In this document: piece after piece, positions 10,114 through 21,598 of the stretch | Layout: every line of letters begins with the position of its first letter | Position numbering within the stretch: position 1 is the stretch's first letter | Assembly: GCA_003049465.1 (NCBI GenBank) | Contig: PYSS01000101.1 | Coordinates: 1 to 64,000, forward strand | Reading direction: 5' to 3' | DNA from: Magnaporthiopsis rhizophila | Taxonomy: Eukaryota; Ascomycota; Sordariomycetes; Magnaporthales; Magnaporthaceae | Length of the DNA: 64,000 nt | Position numbers and translations under genes: made by a program | The notes under the pieces: generated by a model | Databases searched by the model: none | What the model saw: only the letters and a program-made list of their open reading frames with translations | What the model was told of the DNA's origin: nothing

Positions 10114-11758
10114 AGGCTGGATATTGCTGTTGGCGGCGGAGCAGAGGTGGCGGCGGAAGGACAGAAGGAGTGCGAGTTGTGGCGTGTTGAGTGGAGCGAA
10201 CGGGTGCTTGTAATATGTAACCTATCAAGGTGCAACAAACCTCTAGAGACACGATTGCAAATACACGTAATCAATAGATGCGAAATCTGCTCGGGTGGTG
10301 TGCACATGGCAGCATGGAGATGCAACATGGGCCCCAGGATGTGACATGCCATTCGATCCCCCGCAATGCAAGCCCGTGTTGCGATTCTTGGGACGGACCC
10401 TGATTCCTCTATTCCGAGGCATCCGTCAGCTGTGGCTTCCGGTCTTGTTCTGCTGGTGCCTGCCGTCCAGACAAGCCTTTCGGATGGCTGATCTTGGCCT
10501 CTTGGCAGGGCAGCGGAAACGACGGGAGCGAGGGCAAAAGGGGGGTGTGGGAAATTCCCGAAGCACACAGAATTATCCCTAATGAATCGAATCCTAGCGC
10601 CATAATCGGCTAAAGAGTAGTGCCAAATCCTTCGCCCCAGCTCCTCCAAAAACAATGATTTGCAGCACCTTCTGCATTTGGCAGGTGCTTTCTCCCTAGT
10701 CTCCGCCATGACCCCGGGAATGTTTCTCGCTTGGACATGGTGCGAGTATTCCCGTCTAATCAGGGTGTTTTTGCCCGTCAGCGTCACGTTGCACTCGGCC
10801 AAGTCGGCATTACATGGGCCAAGCTTTTGACCAAGGAGAGTGTGCGACGGCTATCGCTCGTGGGCCCCCGCAGCCGAGGGATACAGAGATCCATGATCGC
10901 GTGAGCAAGCGCAGACCTGCCTCCTCAGATGGTGGTAGGTAACTTACGTCTGGATTTGGCCACCGAAGAGCCTGTCTCTTGACCGTCCAGCTCGCTAGCA
11001 GCGCTTCAAGAGCAAAAGCCGAGGTCTCGGCCACGTGCCCTGATTCAGCAGCCAACAAACGCCGGATCGGTGCCTTTCCAGAAAAAAGAAAGGTGAGACC
11101 GATAGAGTGGCTCGATCTCCACAGCTCCCCCCTGGCTCGCAGTTCCGATACGACATTTGGTTCCACAAGATTTGCTATGCCTCGGGCAACGAGAACCCAT
11201 TTCTTTTCCATCAACTGCGTATCTTGGTGGATCTGCCCCTTGAATTCGTCATTGACGGGGGCGATTGGATAAAAGCATCCTCGGGCCCATTGGAACCGAC
11301 GGATCCTAGTTTCGTCTCCTTAAATCAGCCCGGCGAGCTGCTCCCAATGTCCTCCTCCCCTATCTCGGCCAGGGCGACGGCGGGGGTTGATGCCTGTCGT
11401 GCTACTGCATAGGTTGCCGCCATGACGCTAAAGACCGCTGTGGGCAGCTTCTGTCCGTTCTCGCCCCGCGCCTCGGAGGGCACATACCGCACTGTAAACT
11501 TGGGATGAACCTGGAACGGCAGCTCAGATAAGGGAAAGTGTGCGGCAAGTGTGGGGGACGTTGCACTCTTGTCATGCATGCTCCGAGCGAGGAGATTACC
11601 CGGGTCTGACACCTCCCGCTTTTGCCCTCTGTCCCGCAGGGGACTGACTGGCTGGGGAGGTACTTATAAAACGAGCCGTGTCTTTCCTGACTCTTCTCTT
11701 GCGGCCACACGGCGTCGCAAGCCAGCCCAAGCCAGTCTTGCAGCAGCAGTCGCCCACC
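10114..11758. other. Intergenic, no supported gene
   Basis: Contains the ERG2 3' UTR and the peptide-transporter promoter. A 230-codon frame on the minus strand (10110-10802) shows no family resemblance and overlaps the ERG2 3' end, so I do not call it. Confidence 0.6.
11665..11671 (+). promoter_or_regulatory. TATA box of the peptide transporter gene
   Basis: TATAAAA lies 94 bp before the chosen ATG and is followed by a CT-rich stretch, as in many fungal promoters. Initiation about 30 bp downstream would begin after the in-frame ATG at 11678, which favours the ATG at 11759. Confidence 0.5.
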
Positions 11759-13640
11759 ATGCCGGCAGACATAGTCGACGACGCCATCGTGGCAGAGCAG
11801 GTGCACGCCGCCGCCGCCGTGGGCCAGATCGAGGTCAGTGATGAGAAGAAGCATGAAGCGCTGGGGCCTCACCCGACCGAGGAGGAGCTGCAGACGCTGC
11901 GGCGGGTGGCCGACCGCATCCCACTCAAGCTCTTCACCATCGCCTTCATTGAGCTGTGCGAGCGCTTCTCCTACTATGGCGTCGTCATCGTCTTCACCAA
12001 CTTCATCCAGCAGCCCCTACCCGTCGGCTCCGTCACCGGCGCCGGCTTCGGCACGCCCACGGGCCAGTCGGGCGCGCTGGGCATGGGCCAGCATGCCTCG
12101 ACCGGCATCACGACCTTCAACCAGTTCTACCAGTACATGATGCCGCTGCTGGGCGCCTGGGTGGCCGACGAGTACTGGGGCCGCTACAAGACCATTTGCG
12201 TCGCCCTGGCCGTCGCTATCTTCGGCCACATCGTGCTGATCCTGTCGGCCATCCCGCCCGTCATCGCCAAGGGGCCCGGCGACTCGCTGGCCGCCATGAT
12301 CATGGGCATCCTCATCATTGGCTTCGGCACGGGCGGCTTCAAGCCCAACATCAGCCCGCTCATCGTCGAGCAGCTGGACCTGGACCACATGGTGGTGCGG
12401 ACCCTCAAGTCGGGCGAGCGCGTCATCGTCGACCCGACCATCACCATCAACCGCGTCTACAACTGGTTCTACTTCTTCATCAACATCGGCGCCCTCCTGG
12501 GCCAGCTGACCATGGTCTACGCCGAGCTCTACGTCGGCTTCTGGCTGAGCTACCTGATGCCCACCATCATGCTCAGCATCTGCCCGCTCGTCATGTGGTG
12601 GGGGAAGAAGCACTACCGCGACAGGCCGCCCGCGGGCTCCGTGCTGGCCAAGGCCCTCAAGACTTTTGGTCTGGCCCAGCGTGGCCGCTGGCACGTCCTG
12701 CCCTGGGTCACGTACAAGCGCATGAACGACGGCACCTTTTGGGAGAGCGTCAAGCCGTCCAAGTTCGCCCCGGGCACAAAGCCGAAGTGGATGACGTTTG
12801 ACGACGCCTGGGTCGACGAGCTACGCCGTGGCTTCGCCGCCTGCTCGGTGCTGTTCTGGTTCCCGCTGTACTGGCTCACGTACAACCAGCTCAACAACAA
12901 TCTGATCTCCCAGGCTGCCGTCATGAGGCTGGACGGCCTGCCCAACGACGTCGTGACCAACCTGGACCCTCTGGCGCTGCTGATGTGAGTTAAAAAGAAG
13001 GGTTCTCAGAAAGGAGAAGACAAAAACAGAAAACTGACCGATCCCCAACAGCTTCATCCCTATCTGCGACTTTGGTCTGTACCCCTTCCTGCGCAAGTAC
13101 AGGATCAAGTTCACGCCCATCAAGCGCATCGCCGCCGGATTCTTCTGCGGCGCCGCGGCCATGGTGTGGGCGGCCGTGATCCAAAATCACATCTACGCCA
13201 CGTCCGAGTGCGGCTTCAACGCGTCGGGCAAAAAGGAAGACGGCAGCACGTGCGCGCCCATCTCGCTGACCGTGTGGGCGCAGACGGGTGCCTACGTGCT
13301 GCTGGCCCTGTCCGAGATCTTCGCCTCCATCACGTCGCTCGACTACGCCTTCAGCAAGGCGCCTAAGAACATGCGGTCCATGGTCCAGGCCATCTCGCTG
13401 TTCACCACAAGCCTGTCGGCCGCCCTGGGCGAGGCCTTTGTGCCGCTGAGCGCCGACCCGCTGCTGGTGTGGAACTACGGCGTCGTCGCGGTCCTGGCCG
13501 CCCTAGGTGGCCTGCTGTTCTGGCTCAACTTCAGGAGCCTCGATGCCGAGGAGGACGAGCTGAATGAGCTGCCCGAGGGCAAGATGTTTGTGGACGACGA
13601 GGAGAGCATGAACCAGACAGCCCCGCCTGTCAAGAGCTAG
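11759..13640 (+). CDS. ptr2: PTR2-type proton-coupled oligopeptide transporter
   Basis: Exons 11759-12984 and 13052-13640 (intron 67 bp, GTGAGT...AACAG, phase 2) give 604 residues. After a hydrophilic N-terminus, the POT/PTR hallmarks appear: FIELCERFSYYG in the first helix, ADEYWGRYKTI after the early helices, and NWFYFFINIGALLGQ, the FYxxINxG signature. About twelve membrane helices follow with an acidic C-terminal tail. The family imports di- and tripeptides across the plasma membrane with protons. The start is chosen for its CACCATGCC context and the upstream TATA box; an in-frame ATG 27 codons earlier would add a non-conserved leader. Specificity within the family (peptide, nitrate or other) is inferred from overall resemblance to fungal PTR2. 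Confidence 0.95.
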
Positions 13641-13770
13641 AGGGAAAAAAAGGCGGGGGTTTTTTTTTGTAGTGTAGATGAATAAGAGGCAATTTGTTTT
13701 AATAGCTGCCCCTTTGTAAATTCTTATCCACTGGATCGAATATCTCAACCTTAAACTTCAATGCCCTTGG

Positions 13771-13805
<35 letters not shown>

Positions 13806-14199
13806 CGGTGACAGCAAGCGCTTGCTAGTCGGAGAGGTAGCACGGTCTGACCTTGCGTCATTCTCCCAACGTATCGCTGTCCCTCATTGGTCCAGCACTT
13901 CTACCGAACTCTGCACCGGGTGGCCTCACACGCCGCGACCTCACCACCGGCTGCATGCGCTAGGCGGGCGGCATAAGAGCGGGGCTGTCAGCACGGCGAG
14001 AATGCGTGCGACTTCGACTTGGCACCTATCGCAGTGCTTAAATCATGTTGTTTCGTCGTCCTAAATCGCTGCCTTGGCACTCGGCATATTTGTGAATCTA
14101 CCTCCGCAGCCTTCGTTCCATCACATGAACCGTGCACTCGAGATAATAGGCATACACACAGACATATAAACTTCAGCCGGCCCGTTCCTGCCCCTCACC
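13641..14199. other. Intergenic with a long A tract
   Basis: Holds the transporter 3' UTR, a 33-base A run at 13771-13803, and the promoter of the next gene with TATAAA at 14165-14170, about 30 bp before its ATG. That spacing implies a very short leader or another initiation site. Confidence 0.6.
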
Positions 14200-17159
14200 A
14201 TGGACTCGGGCGCGTCCACGTCGCCTTCCGGGCCGTCTCCCGAGGGAACCGGCGACGTGCCACCGCAGCAGCAACAGCAGAAGCAGAAGAGGATCCGCAT
14301 CCTGCTCTCGTGCGGGCCGTGCCGCACCTCCAAGCTGAAGTGCGATCGTGCCTCGCCATGCAGACAGTGCATCAGGAAGGGCTTGCCGCCTGATGAGTGC
14401 GTCTATGCGCCGCCGCCCACACGCCGCCAGAGGAACGGTAGTCGACCCGTGGCGCCGAGTAACGGTGGCGGAGCGGCGACGGCAAGCAGCGCGGGGCCCA
14501 AGGGAGTCGCGGGCCGGCTGCGCAGGCTCGAGCGGATGGTGCGCGATTTAATGGAGGGTGGTGGCGACGGCGTGAGCGACGGCGGACTGGCGGCCGCGCT
14601 ACAGGAGCTGGAGGCATCACGGCAGGCGACATTATCCAGGACAGTTGCAGCTACAGAGGAGAAGAGGAAGAGTCAAGATGGAGAAGTCAAAGAAGACGAC
14701 GACAGGCCTGGTGACGACGACGACGCCACGGCAGAAGCAGCAGCAGCAGCAGCAGCAGCAGCCAAGCTGGGCGAGCGGCTCGGGGCCGAGAACAGGGGCC
14801 AGGTGGTGCAGGGCGAGCGGGCGGTGACGTGGGTCGGGGCGACGCACTTCATGGCCATGCTGGACGACATCGAGGACCTCAAGGCCTACTTCGACGCGGA
14901 CGAGGAGGACGGGGACGAGGAGCAGTCGCCAGAGATGTCAGCGGGCCGGGGTCCCTCTTGGAGCGGCGAGACGCAGTCGCCCGAGATGGTGATCCTGGGC
15001 AGGGCGGCAGCGGTGCCGCGGACGAGGCAGGACCTGCTCGACATGATCCCCAGCCGCGCCGTGCTGGACCGGCTGGTCATGGTCTTTTTTACCATCAACA
15101 CCCCCTCGTCGCACACGGTGCACCGCCCGACATTTGCCCGCCAGTACCGCGACTTCTGGGCCGACCCGGACTCGGCGCCGCTCGAGTGGCTGGCCCTGCT
15201 GTTCCTGGTGGTCTGCACGACGGTGCACCACTCTTCCTTTGCGTCGCCCCACGAGCTGCAGCCGCTGGGCGCCGAGGAGCCCGACGCGGCCCTGCGCCTG
15301 CTGCGCCAGTACAGGGCCGCCGCGGGCTGGGCACTGGTGGCGGGCAAGTACACGTCGCCGACGCTGGTGACGCTGCAGGCCTTCCTCATCTACGTCGAGG
15401 CCGAGTTCATGCTGCCGAACCACTCAAAGATGTCGTGCTACCTGCTGTCGGGCACCTGCGTGCGTCTCATGCTCAAGATGGGCCTGCATCGCGACCCGTC
15501 CAAGCTGTGTGGCGGCGGCGGCGGCCATAGTAGCAGCAGCATCAACATCACGCCGTTCGAGGTCGAGCTGCGGCGCAGACTGTGGAACATGGCGTCGCAG
15601 ATCGACATGCTCGTCAGCTTCCACGTCGGCCTGCCGTCCATGATCCTGGGCATCGAGTCCGACACGGAGCTGCCGCGCAACCTGACCGACGACGACCTGG
15701 ACGAGCACATGACGGCGCTCCCGCCCGCGAGGCCCGACTCGGACTACACGGGCATGACGTACCCGATCTGGAAGGGCACCATCTCGCGCGTCTTTGGCCA
15801 CGCCGCCCGCCTGGCCCACTCCATCGAAGCGCCGCCCTTGTCCGAGGTCGCCCGCGTCGACGGCCTGCTCGAGGACGTGTGGCGCCGCCTCCCGCGCTTC
15901 ATGAAGGCCCGCCCGCTAGCCGAACTGGTGGCCGAGCCGCCGAGCCGTATTATTCAGCGCTACGCCCTGACCCAGCACTACCGCAAGACCCAGTGCGTCC
16001 TGCACCGGCGTTATCTCGCGGAGCCCAGAAAGAGCAGCAGCAGCAGCGGCGGCGGCGGCGGCAAGGGCGACGAGGACGAGCGGCAAAAGGACTACTCGCG
16101 CCGCGCCTGCCTCGACGGCGCCCTGGCCATGCTCAACTTCCAGCACGTCGTCTACTACGCCACACGCCCGACCGGCATGCTGCACCGCGCCTGGTTTCTG
16201 AGCCCCGTGGCCCGCCACGACTACCTCCTGGGCGGCGCCATAGTCTACGTGGCTGTGCAGAACGGTCACCACAGCGACGGTGACGGCGGCGAGAGAGACG
16301 AGAGGGACAAGAAGGACAGACCGTCACCACCGCCACTGCCCACAAAAAAGACCTTGATAGGCGCCCTGCTCGAGTCCCACCGCCTCTGGGTCCTGACGAT
16401 CGAGGAGCAGCCCGACGCCCGCCCGGCGGCAGAGATGCTCCGCGTCATGGTGCAAAAGGTATGTCCCGAGACGGCGGCGGCGGGGAGCCACCCTGTCGCC
16501 ATCGCGGGAGACCAGGCGTCGCTGGACAAGATGCAGACCGAGGCCGCGGATGTGCCCTGGTCCACGACCACGATATGGCATCAGAAAGCGCCTCCGCCAC
16601 AGCAGCCACAGCAACAAAATCAATGGCCAAATTCAATGCAGGCGGCCGCGGACAGCTCCTGCAAGCCCTGGCAGCAGCAATACGCCCAGGCGACAGACAT
16701 CATGGAACCAACCCGCCCGCTGTCGAGCCTGTCTCTTGCCGACAACAACAGCGGCGCCGTCTTCTCGGGCACGGGGACGGACAGCAGTTCGTCTGCCACG
16801 GCGGGCACTGCGGGGCCGCAGCAGGTGCCCATGAACATGAAGGGTCTCGTGCCGAGCCCGGCCGTGCCCATGGCTGTGGATGGCGAGGCGAGGAGCGGGA
16901 GCGGCACGGGCACGCCGTGGATGGTGCCCATGGACACGGAGGCGCTAGACTGGGTAAGCCTTTCTCAATTCTCTTTTCACAAGACAACAAAAAAAAAAAT
17001 CACCCCGCTGACCGCACTCTTCAGACGCTCATGGACGACGTGATCCGGGCCAACAGCGAAAACACTACCGAGTGGGTTGTCGGCGCCGACCAGCAGCAGC
17101 CGCAGCCGCCGCCGGCTGAGATGGAGCTGGGCTTTGACCCGCAGTTCTGGGTCCGGTGA
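14200..17159 (+). CDS. Zn2Cys6 transcription factor with fungal-specific TF domain
   Basis: Exons 14200-16953 and 17025-17159 (intron 71 bp, GTAAGC...TTCAG, phase 0) encode 962 residues. The binuclear zinc cluster has its six cysteines at 38, 41, 48, 54, 57 and 67 within the Lys/Arg-rich CRTSKLKCDR block. A Gln/Lys- and Gly-rich linker and an Ala run from GCAGCA repeats follow. The fungal-specific middle homology region begins around residue 290 (VFFTINTPSSHTVHRPTF) and includes LLSGTCVRLMLKMGLHRD and ELRRRLWNMASQIDML. The C-terminus is Gln/Ser-rich and ends in a short acidic exon, a possible activation region. A GTATGT at 16458 sits in an open frame and could be a further intron. Target genes are unknown; the adjacent peptide transporter is only a positional candidate. 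Confidence 0.92.
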
Positions 17160-17192
17160 GACGGACGGGCTGACTTCCGGGTCCGGTGAGAC
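17149..17192 (+). repeat. 14-bp direct repeat across the stop codon
   Basis: GGGTCCGGTGAGAC occurs at 17149-17162 and again at 17179-17192, a 30-bp spacing. The first copy contains the stop codon of the zinc-cluster gene. A weaker third copy (CCCGCAG, then CTGGGTC) follows near 17216-17232, suggesting small tandem duplications of the gene end. Confidence 0.7.
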
Positions 17193-17495
17193 TGCATATA
17201 TTGGCCCCAGCGAACCCGCAGATATCTGGGTCTCGTACGAACCGCAGATGAGCAGACGAGAGAGAAAGAACCCAAACCAAACCGGGAAACCCCTCGGCCG
17301 TTTCCGATAACCCCTTTTCTGAGCCCATCATTGAGCGATCAAGGTCCGTCACAAGGACTAACCCAACATACGGCAAAAAAACGCGGGGCAGACATGGTGG
17401 GGACTCGGTCAAGAAAGACTACTCCCTCAACAGGGAACACGTTCTAGAACGGGTTCCTTTTGGGCGGGACCGGCCGTGGAGCGACGCAACGCAAG

Positions 17496-17530
<35 letters not shown>

Positions 17531-20500
17531 AGACGACGATCGTTCGCTCACTCCCCCGCGTCGGGCTTGGCGATACCCGCACAAAGGTCGTCCCGTGGTC
17601 ATGTTCCCGTGACCGAGTTATTTTGCTTTTACCCGCCAGAGCGGTGACAGCGAGGTGATGCTGCGGCGGGGAGCAAGGGAGTATTGGACACTTGGATAGA
17701 ATACGGTGGATTTGTGTCGATAGTCTATGGGGCTGGCTGGCGTGATGTACGTGTACTGTACGACGATAGAAACGAACCTGGAGCGAAAAGGGGAAAGAAC
17801 CGCATTTAGTGCAAAATAGGAAGATGCTTCGCCGCTCAAGAGCCTCATTTTCCGCATTGGCTGCTTGGTGATATTGACAAGGAAAGCTTGTTTGCCACAG
17901 TGCAGGCTTGTGCCGGCTGATTGACAGCACGGCTGGACCTTCCATGTCGGAAATGGCACGAATCTTCTACCAGTAAGGTGCCAAAGGGTGTGACCTAAAA
18001 TCACCATCATGTTGTGTAATGACGCTTAAAAAAAAAAAAAAAAAAGGAAAAAAAAAAAAAAAAATACAGGGAGTGGGATCGCCAGGGTGCAACCCAGGCA
18101 CCCAAAAAGGGCGCCGGCCAATGGGAACATGGGTTGGCGTAATGATTGCTCGAACGGTTCGAATAAGCACTCGGTGGCTCCGCGGAGATGTGAGATAAAA
18201 TTCTTGCGTGTGGTTGGACAGGACAGGACGGGTTTCTTTTTCTTCGACGGGGACCTTTTTTCCTCAACCTTTCCCATTCATTTTTTTTTCAGTTCCAAAC
18301 CAAATTTGGGATTCTGGTTACCCCATTTGTACGTAATTCGGACAAGGATCTTTTGCGCTGATTTGCTCGCTGCTCGCTTGGCGTTGTTCTCTGGCTTGCC
18401 GTTCGCCTTTTAAGGGACAGTGCAAAAGATGCACCACCTGCCATTTGCAGCACCGTGCAAAGACGGTCCACACACCTGGATTAGTAGTATAGCCTCCCCG
18501 ATGACATGCCATGGCCACCGGCTTCTGTTGGCGCTCAGCTGGCGTTCCGGTGGCAGCCGCATCGTTCCCCGCCGGAAAGGGAAACTTAAGATAGGACAGG
18601 CTAACATCGTTGGCCGGTGATTGTCCTAATGCTAAGGCTCAGCTTCCGAGCCCACTACTCAGCCTCGTCTTTTTCGCTCGCAATCAAGCTGACTTTTGTT
18701 TCCCGCAGCTCGGAATTCTGTTTTGAGAATTCCACACTTCTCCCTTGTCTTTTTTTTTTTTTTTTTTTTTTCCGTATTTGCCCTCATGTTCGCTGCGCGG
18801 TACTGGAACCCGTTACGTTAGTCTAATCCACCAACCCCAGGTCGGATTATTTTGAGGTCAGCAGACCTAAAGTCGCGATCCATTGCGTTGAGAGGAAGCG
18901 GCTCCACTGGCGTCTGGCAGTGGCGGCCCCGGTGAGGAACAAGGAGTGGATTAGATTAGGGTCAATAGCAGAGTCAATCCGCCAGCAAATCCTATGAGAC
19001 CTCCAATCCCAAACGCCATCACCCATCTGCCATCTGCCATCTGTCATTTGCCCGCACGCTCCGGCAGCCGGCAGCCCGTGGAGTCTTGCAATCATGATAC
19101 CAGCAACTCGGCAGCCCAGCCGTCTGCCGACTGAGGGTTTAGACATGGAAGCCCCCGGTTCTGTTCGGACCCAGCTATGGCCACTGTGTGACTCGACCAG
19201 CCGGCCTGCAGCGGCCACCTCCACCGATTACCTAAAAGACAGCTGTCGCGGCGGGCGGGCGGCGGTGAGATTGGCCCTATGCTCGTTGCGTCTTGACCGA
19301 GGCGAATTCCCGGGAACGGAACACCGTTACTTCCCCGACACGAGAACGACTGCCTCTCCACTATTGGTCGGTGCCGACGAGAGGGCGTCGAACAGGAACG
19401 AAGGCCTTGCATGGGTTCCGCCTTCGACACATGGAAGGTCAACCACTGGATTGTGCGCGTGCTCTTCCTCCCGAGCGGGCGGGGCCTGCGGACAGCTGGA
19501 GGCTGGATGCAACCAACTTGGCCTTGCCCCCTTTTTTGTTGCTCTGCTTTTTTGTCGCCGCGCTAAGTATTACCTTACCCCAGATATCGACCAGGCACGC
19601 AGCACGTTCCGCCCGCTAGTGGTTAGTCTGCTTGGCTTTTGCAAACCCCGGTCTGTCTGCTGTGTTTTGATTGCCCACCTTGGGACGTGGTGCTTGTTCC
19701 TTCGGACAAGAAGTTCCTGCATCCCACTCCGCCCCGATGGTAAAATTAGCAGCCTAATCCCGTAATGGAAGATGAGGCAGAGAACAAAAACGCACCACGT
19801 CCCGTGTCTAGAACCAGATGCTGACGCGATACCGAGAGCCCGACTGTGGACGGGATGGTTACCTAGACAAGGACGCTGATAAGGACGTCGTCTTCGATAA
19901 GATGGCTGCCGGGGACGTGATTGGACCGCCGTCAGACTCCCTATTTTTCCCCTAATTTATATGATAGCCAGCCGACAACCACCAGCTTGGCGCGCTGGTT
20001 GACTGGGTCTGCCATGTCTCTGCTTACTGTACTATTGGACTGTCACGGTATCTATACCTCTCGGATTGTTCGACCATAGGTGGATGGCATGTCCCAAAAG
20101 TACTAATTTACACGGGTGTTTTTTTTTCTTGGCCTAGCCTCCGTCCACGCTACACCACACTCAAGCGATATCGCGACCGGACTGCACACAGGTACACCGC
20201 AGGCAGCCAACAACCACTCTCCTTTAGCCCTCTCCGTTACCGCGGCTGCCCAAACCCCGCCGGCCGGTTTATGTGTGAGCTCGAATTTTCGCTTGGGCTC
20301 CCCACCCTCTCTCGGCCTCCATCCCCGCATTAGGGCGGCCGTTAGCATTGCCCATCGAATAGTTGATCGTCCATCGTCCCGTCTCGACTAGGGACCCAGC
20401 TGGGGTTGCCCAGATTCCTGTCCAGGTCACCGGGCTACAGAGGCGCTTGTTATTTTTTTTATCCTGCGTCTCCGCCGCCACCCCTCCTCCCTTCCGCGCC

Positions 20501-21598
20501 CGCGGCTCCAGTGGCTTCTTTCTTGTCATGCGCTGCCCCGCAGCCGAACGAGGCCCCGCTAATATCACTGATAAAGGCCTGCAGGCCCGGGGCCTTGGCC
20601 ATTAAGGTTCACAAGCGTGATCCCTGGTCCGATCAGGAAGAGAAGAAGAAAGAAAAGAATTGAGAAGCGCTTGCACCAAGACGGGAAATTTCGCCCATTA
20701 ACACCCGCCCGCCGAACGAGGCCCATCGCGGCTTCCCCAAGGCCACTGCCGGCTCCTTTTTTCCTGGCTACGCTACCTTTTTCCTTTTGTGTTCCTGTGG
20801 CGCCGCATCTGTTTGTCATCTTCTCCTGCTCCGCCCTTTTATCTTTTCGTCTTATTTTATTTTTCGGGCTTGACCCATCATTTTTTGCTCTGCTTAGCAT
20901 CCATAGTCTTCCAGCTCCCCCCTTATGCACGACGCCCCTATATCGGACCTAACCTCGTGCCCTGCTTCCCAAAACTCACATCGTCCAAAACCAGTCTGTG
21001 TTTGTTGGACGATCTCCTCCGCTTGGAACCATCTCCTATCCCAATTGTTTTATTTTTGTTGGTCTTGGTGCAACATCTTAGGCAGTCGCCGTCAAACGCG
21101 AGCCAGGCCGGACTGCACCGTCGTGTTCCCGTCCGCTGCCATCTGTTGGGGAGCTCCTAAATCGGATCTCTTATCAGTCAGCCCTCGACTGCAGCAAGCA
21201 CCTGCACCAGACAATCCGCCGGCTGGCGCTACCAGTTTCCCCAGGCGACACTCGCCATTGTGTTTCTCTGTTCCCATTCGCTGAACTTGGGACACCAAAA
21301 ACGAAAAGAGGGAAAACCCAAAGTGAGACTTTGGTGGTGCAGTTCGGACGACGGCTGAAGCCAAAACTGAGGCGGCAAGTGGAAAAGCTAAAGAGAAGGA
21401 AACAGACCGGAAAGCCAGCGCAAGCCAGGACGGACAGGAACGCAAGCAGGAAGGGATTGAGGCAACGCAGGCCGAAGGGGTCCTCGATCTTGAGAGCCAC
21501 GTCGTCGCCCGGGATCAGGACCTGGATTCGGCCTGGTGGTGCTCTGGGTCCGCCCAGGTGCTTCTTCTCGTTCGTTCGAGCCAGGCCGTCCGCATCAA
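17160..21598. other. 4.4-kb gene-empty interval with A/T homopolymers
   Basis: No supported gene is seen. It contains A runs at 17498-17529, 18028-18045 and 18048-18064 and a T run at 18750-18771. The longest frame (19094-19765, plus) has no domain and mixed composition. From about 20600 the sequence is rich in CT stretches, as expected for a long upstream region and leader of the NmrA gene. Long regulatory regions are common for nitrogen regulators. Confidence 0.6.

Noticed and set aside
10110..10802. 230-codon minus-strand frame downstream of ERG2
   Set aside because: No homology, overlaps the ERG2 3' end, and the sequence context is non-coding.
17480..18070. A tracts considered as ends of a retroelement
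   Set aside because: No reverse-transcriptase-like coding or target-site duplication is visible beside them.
19094..19765. 223-codon plus-strand frame in the gene-empty interval
   Set aside because: Irregular composition, several Cys/Arg clusters, no domain and no promoter-like context.
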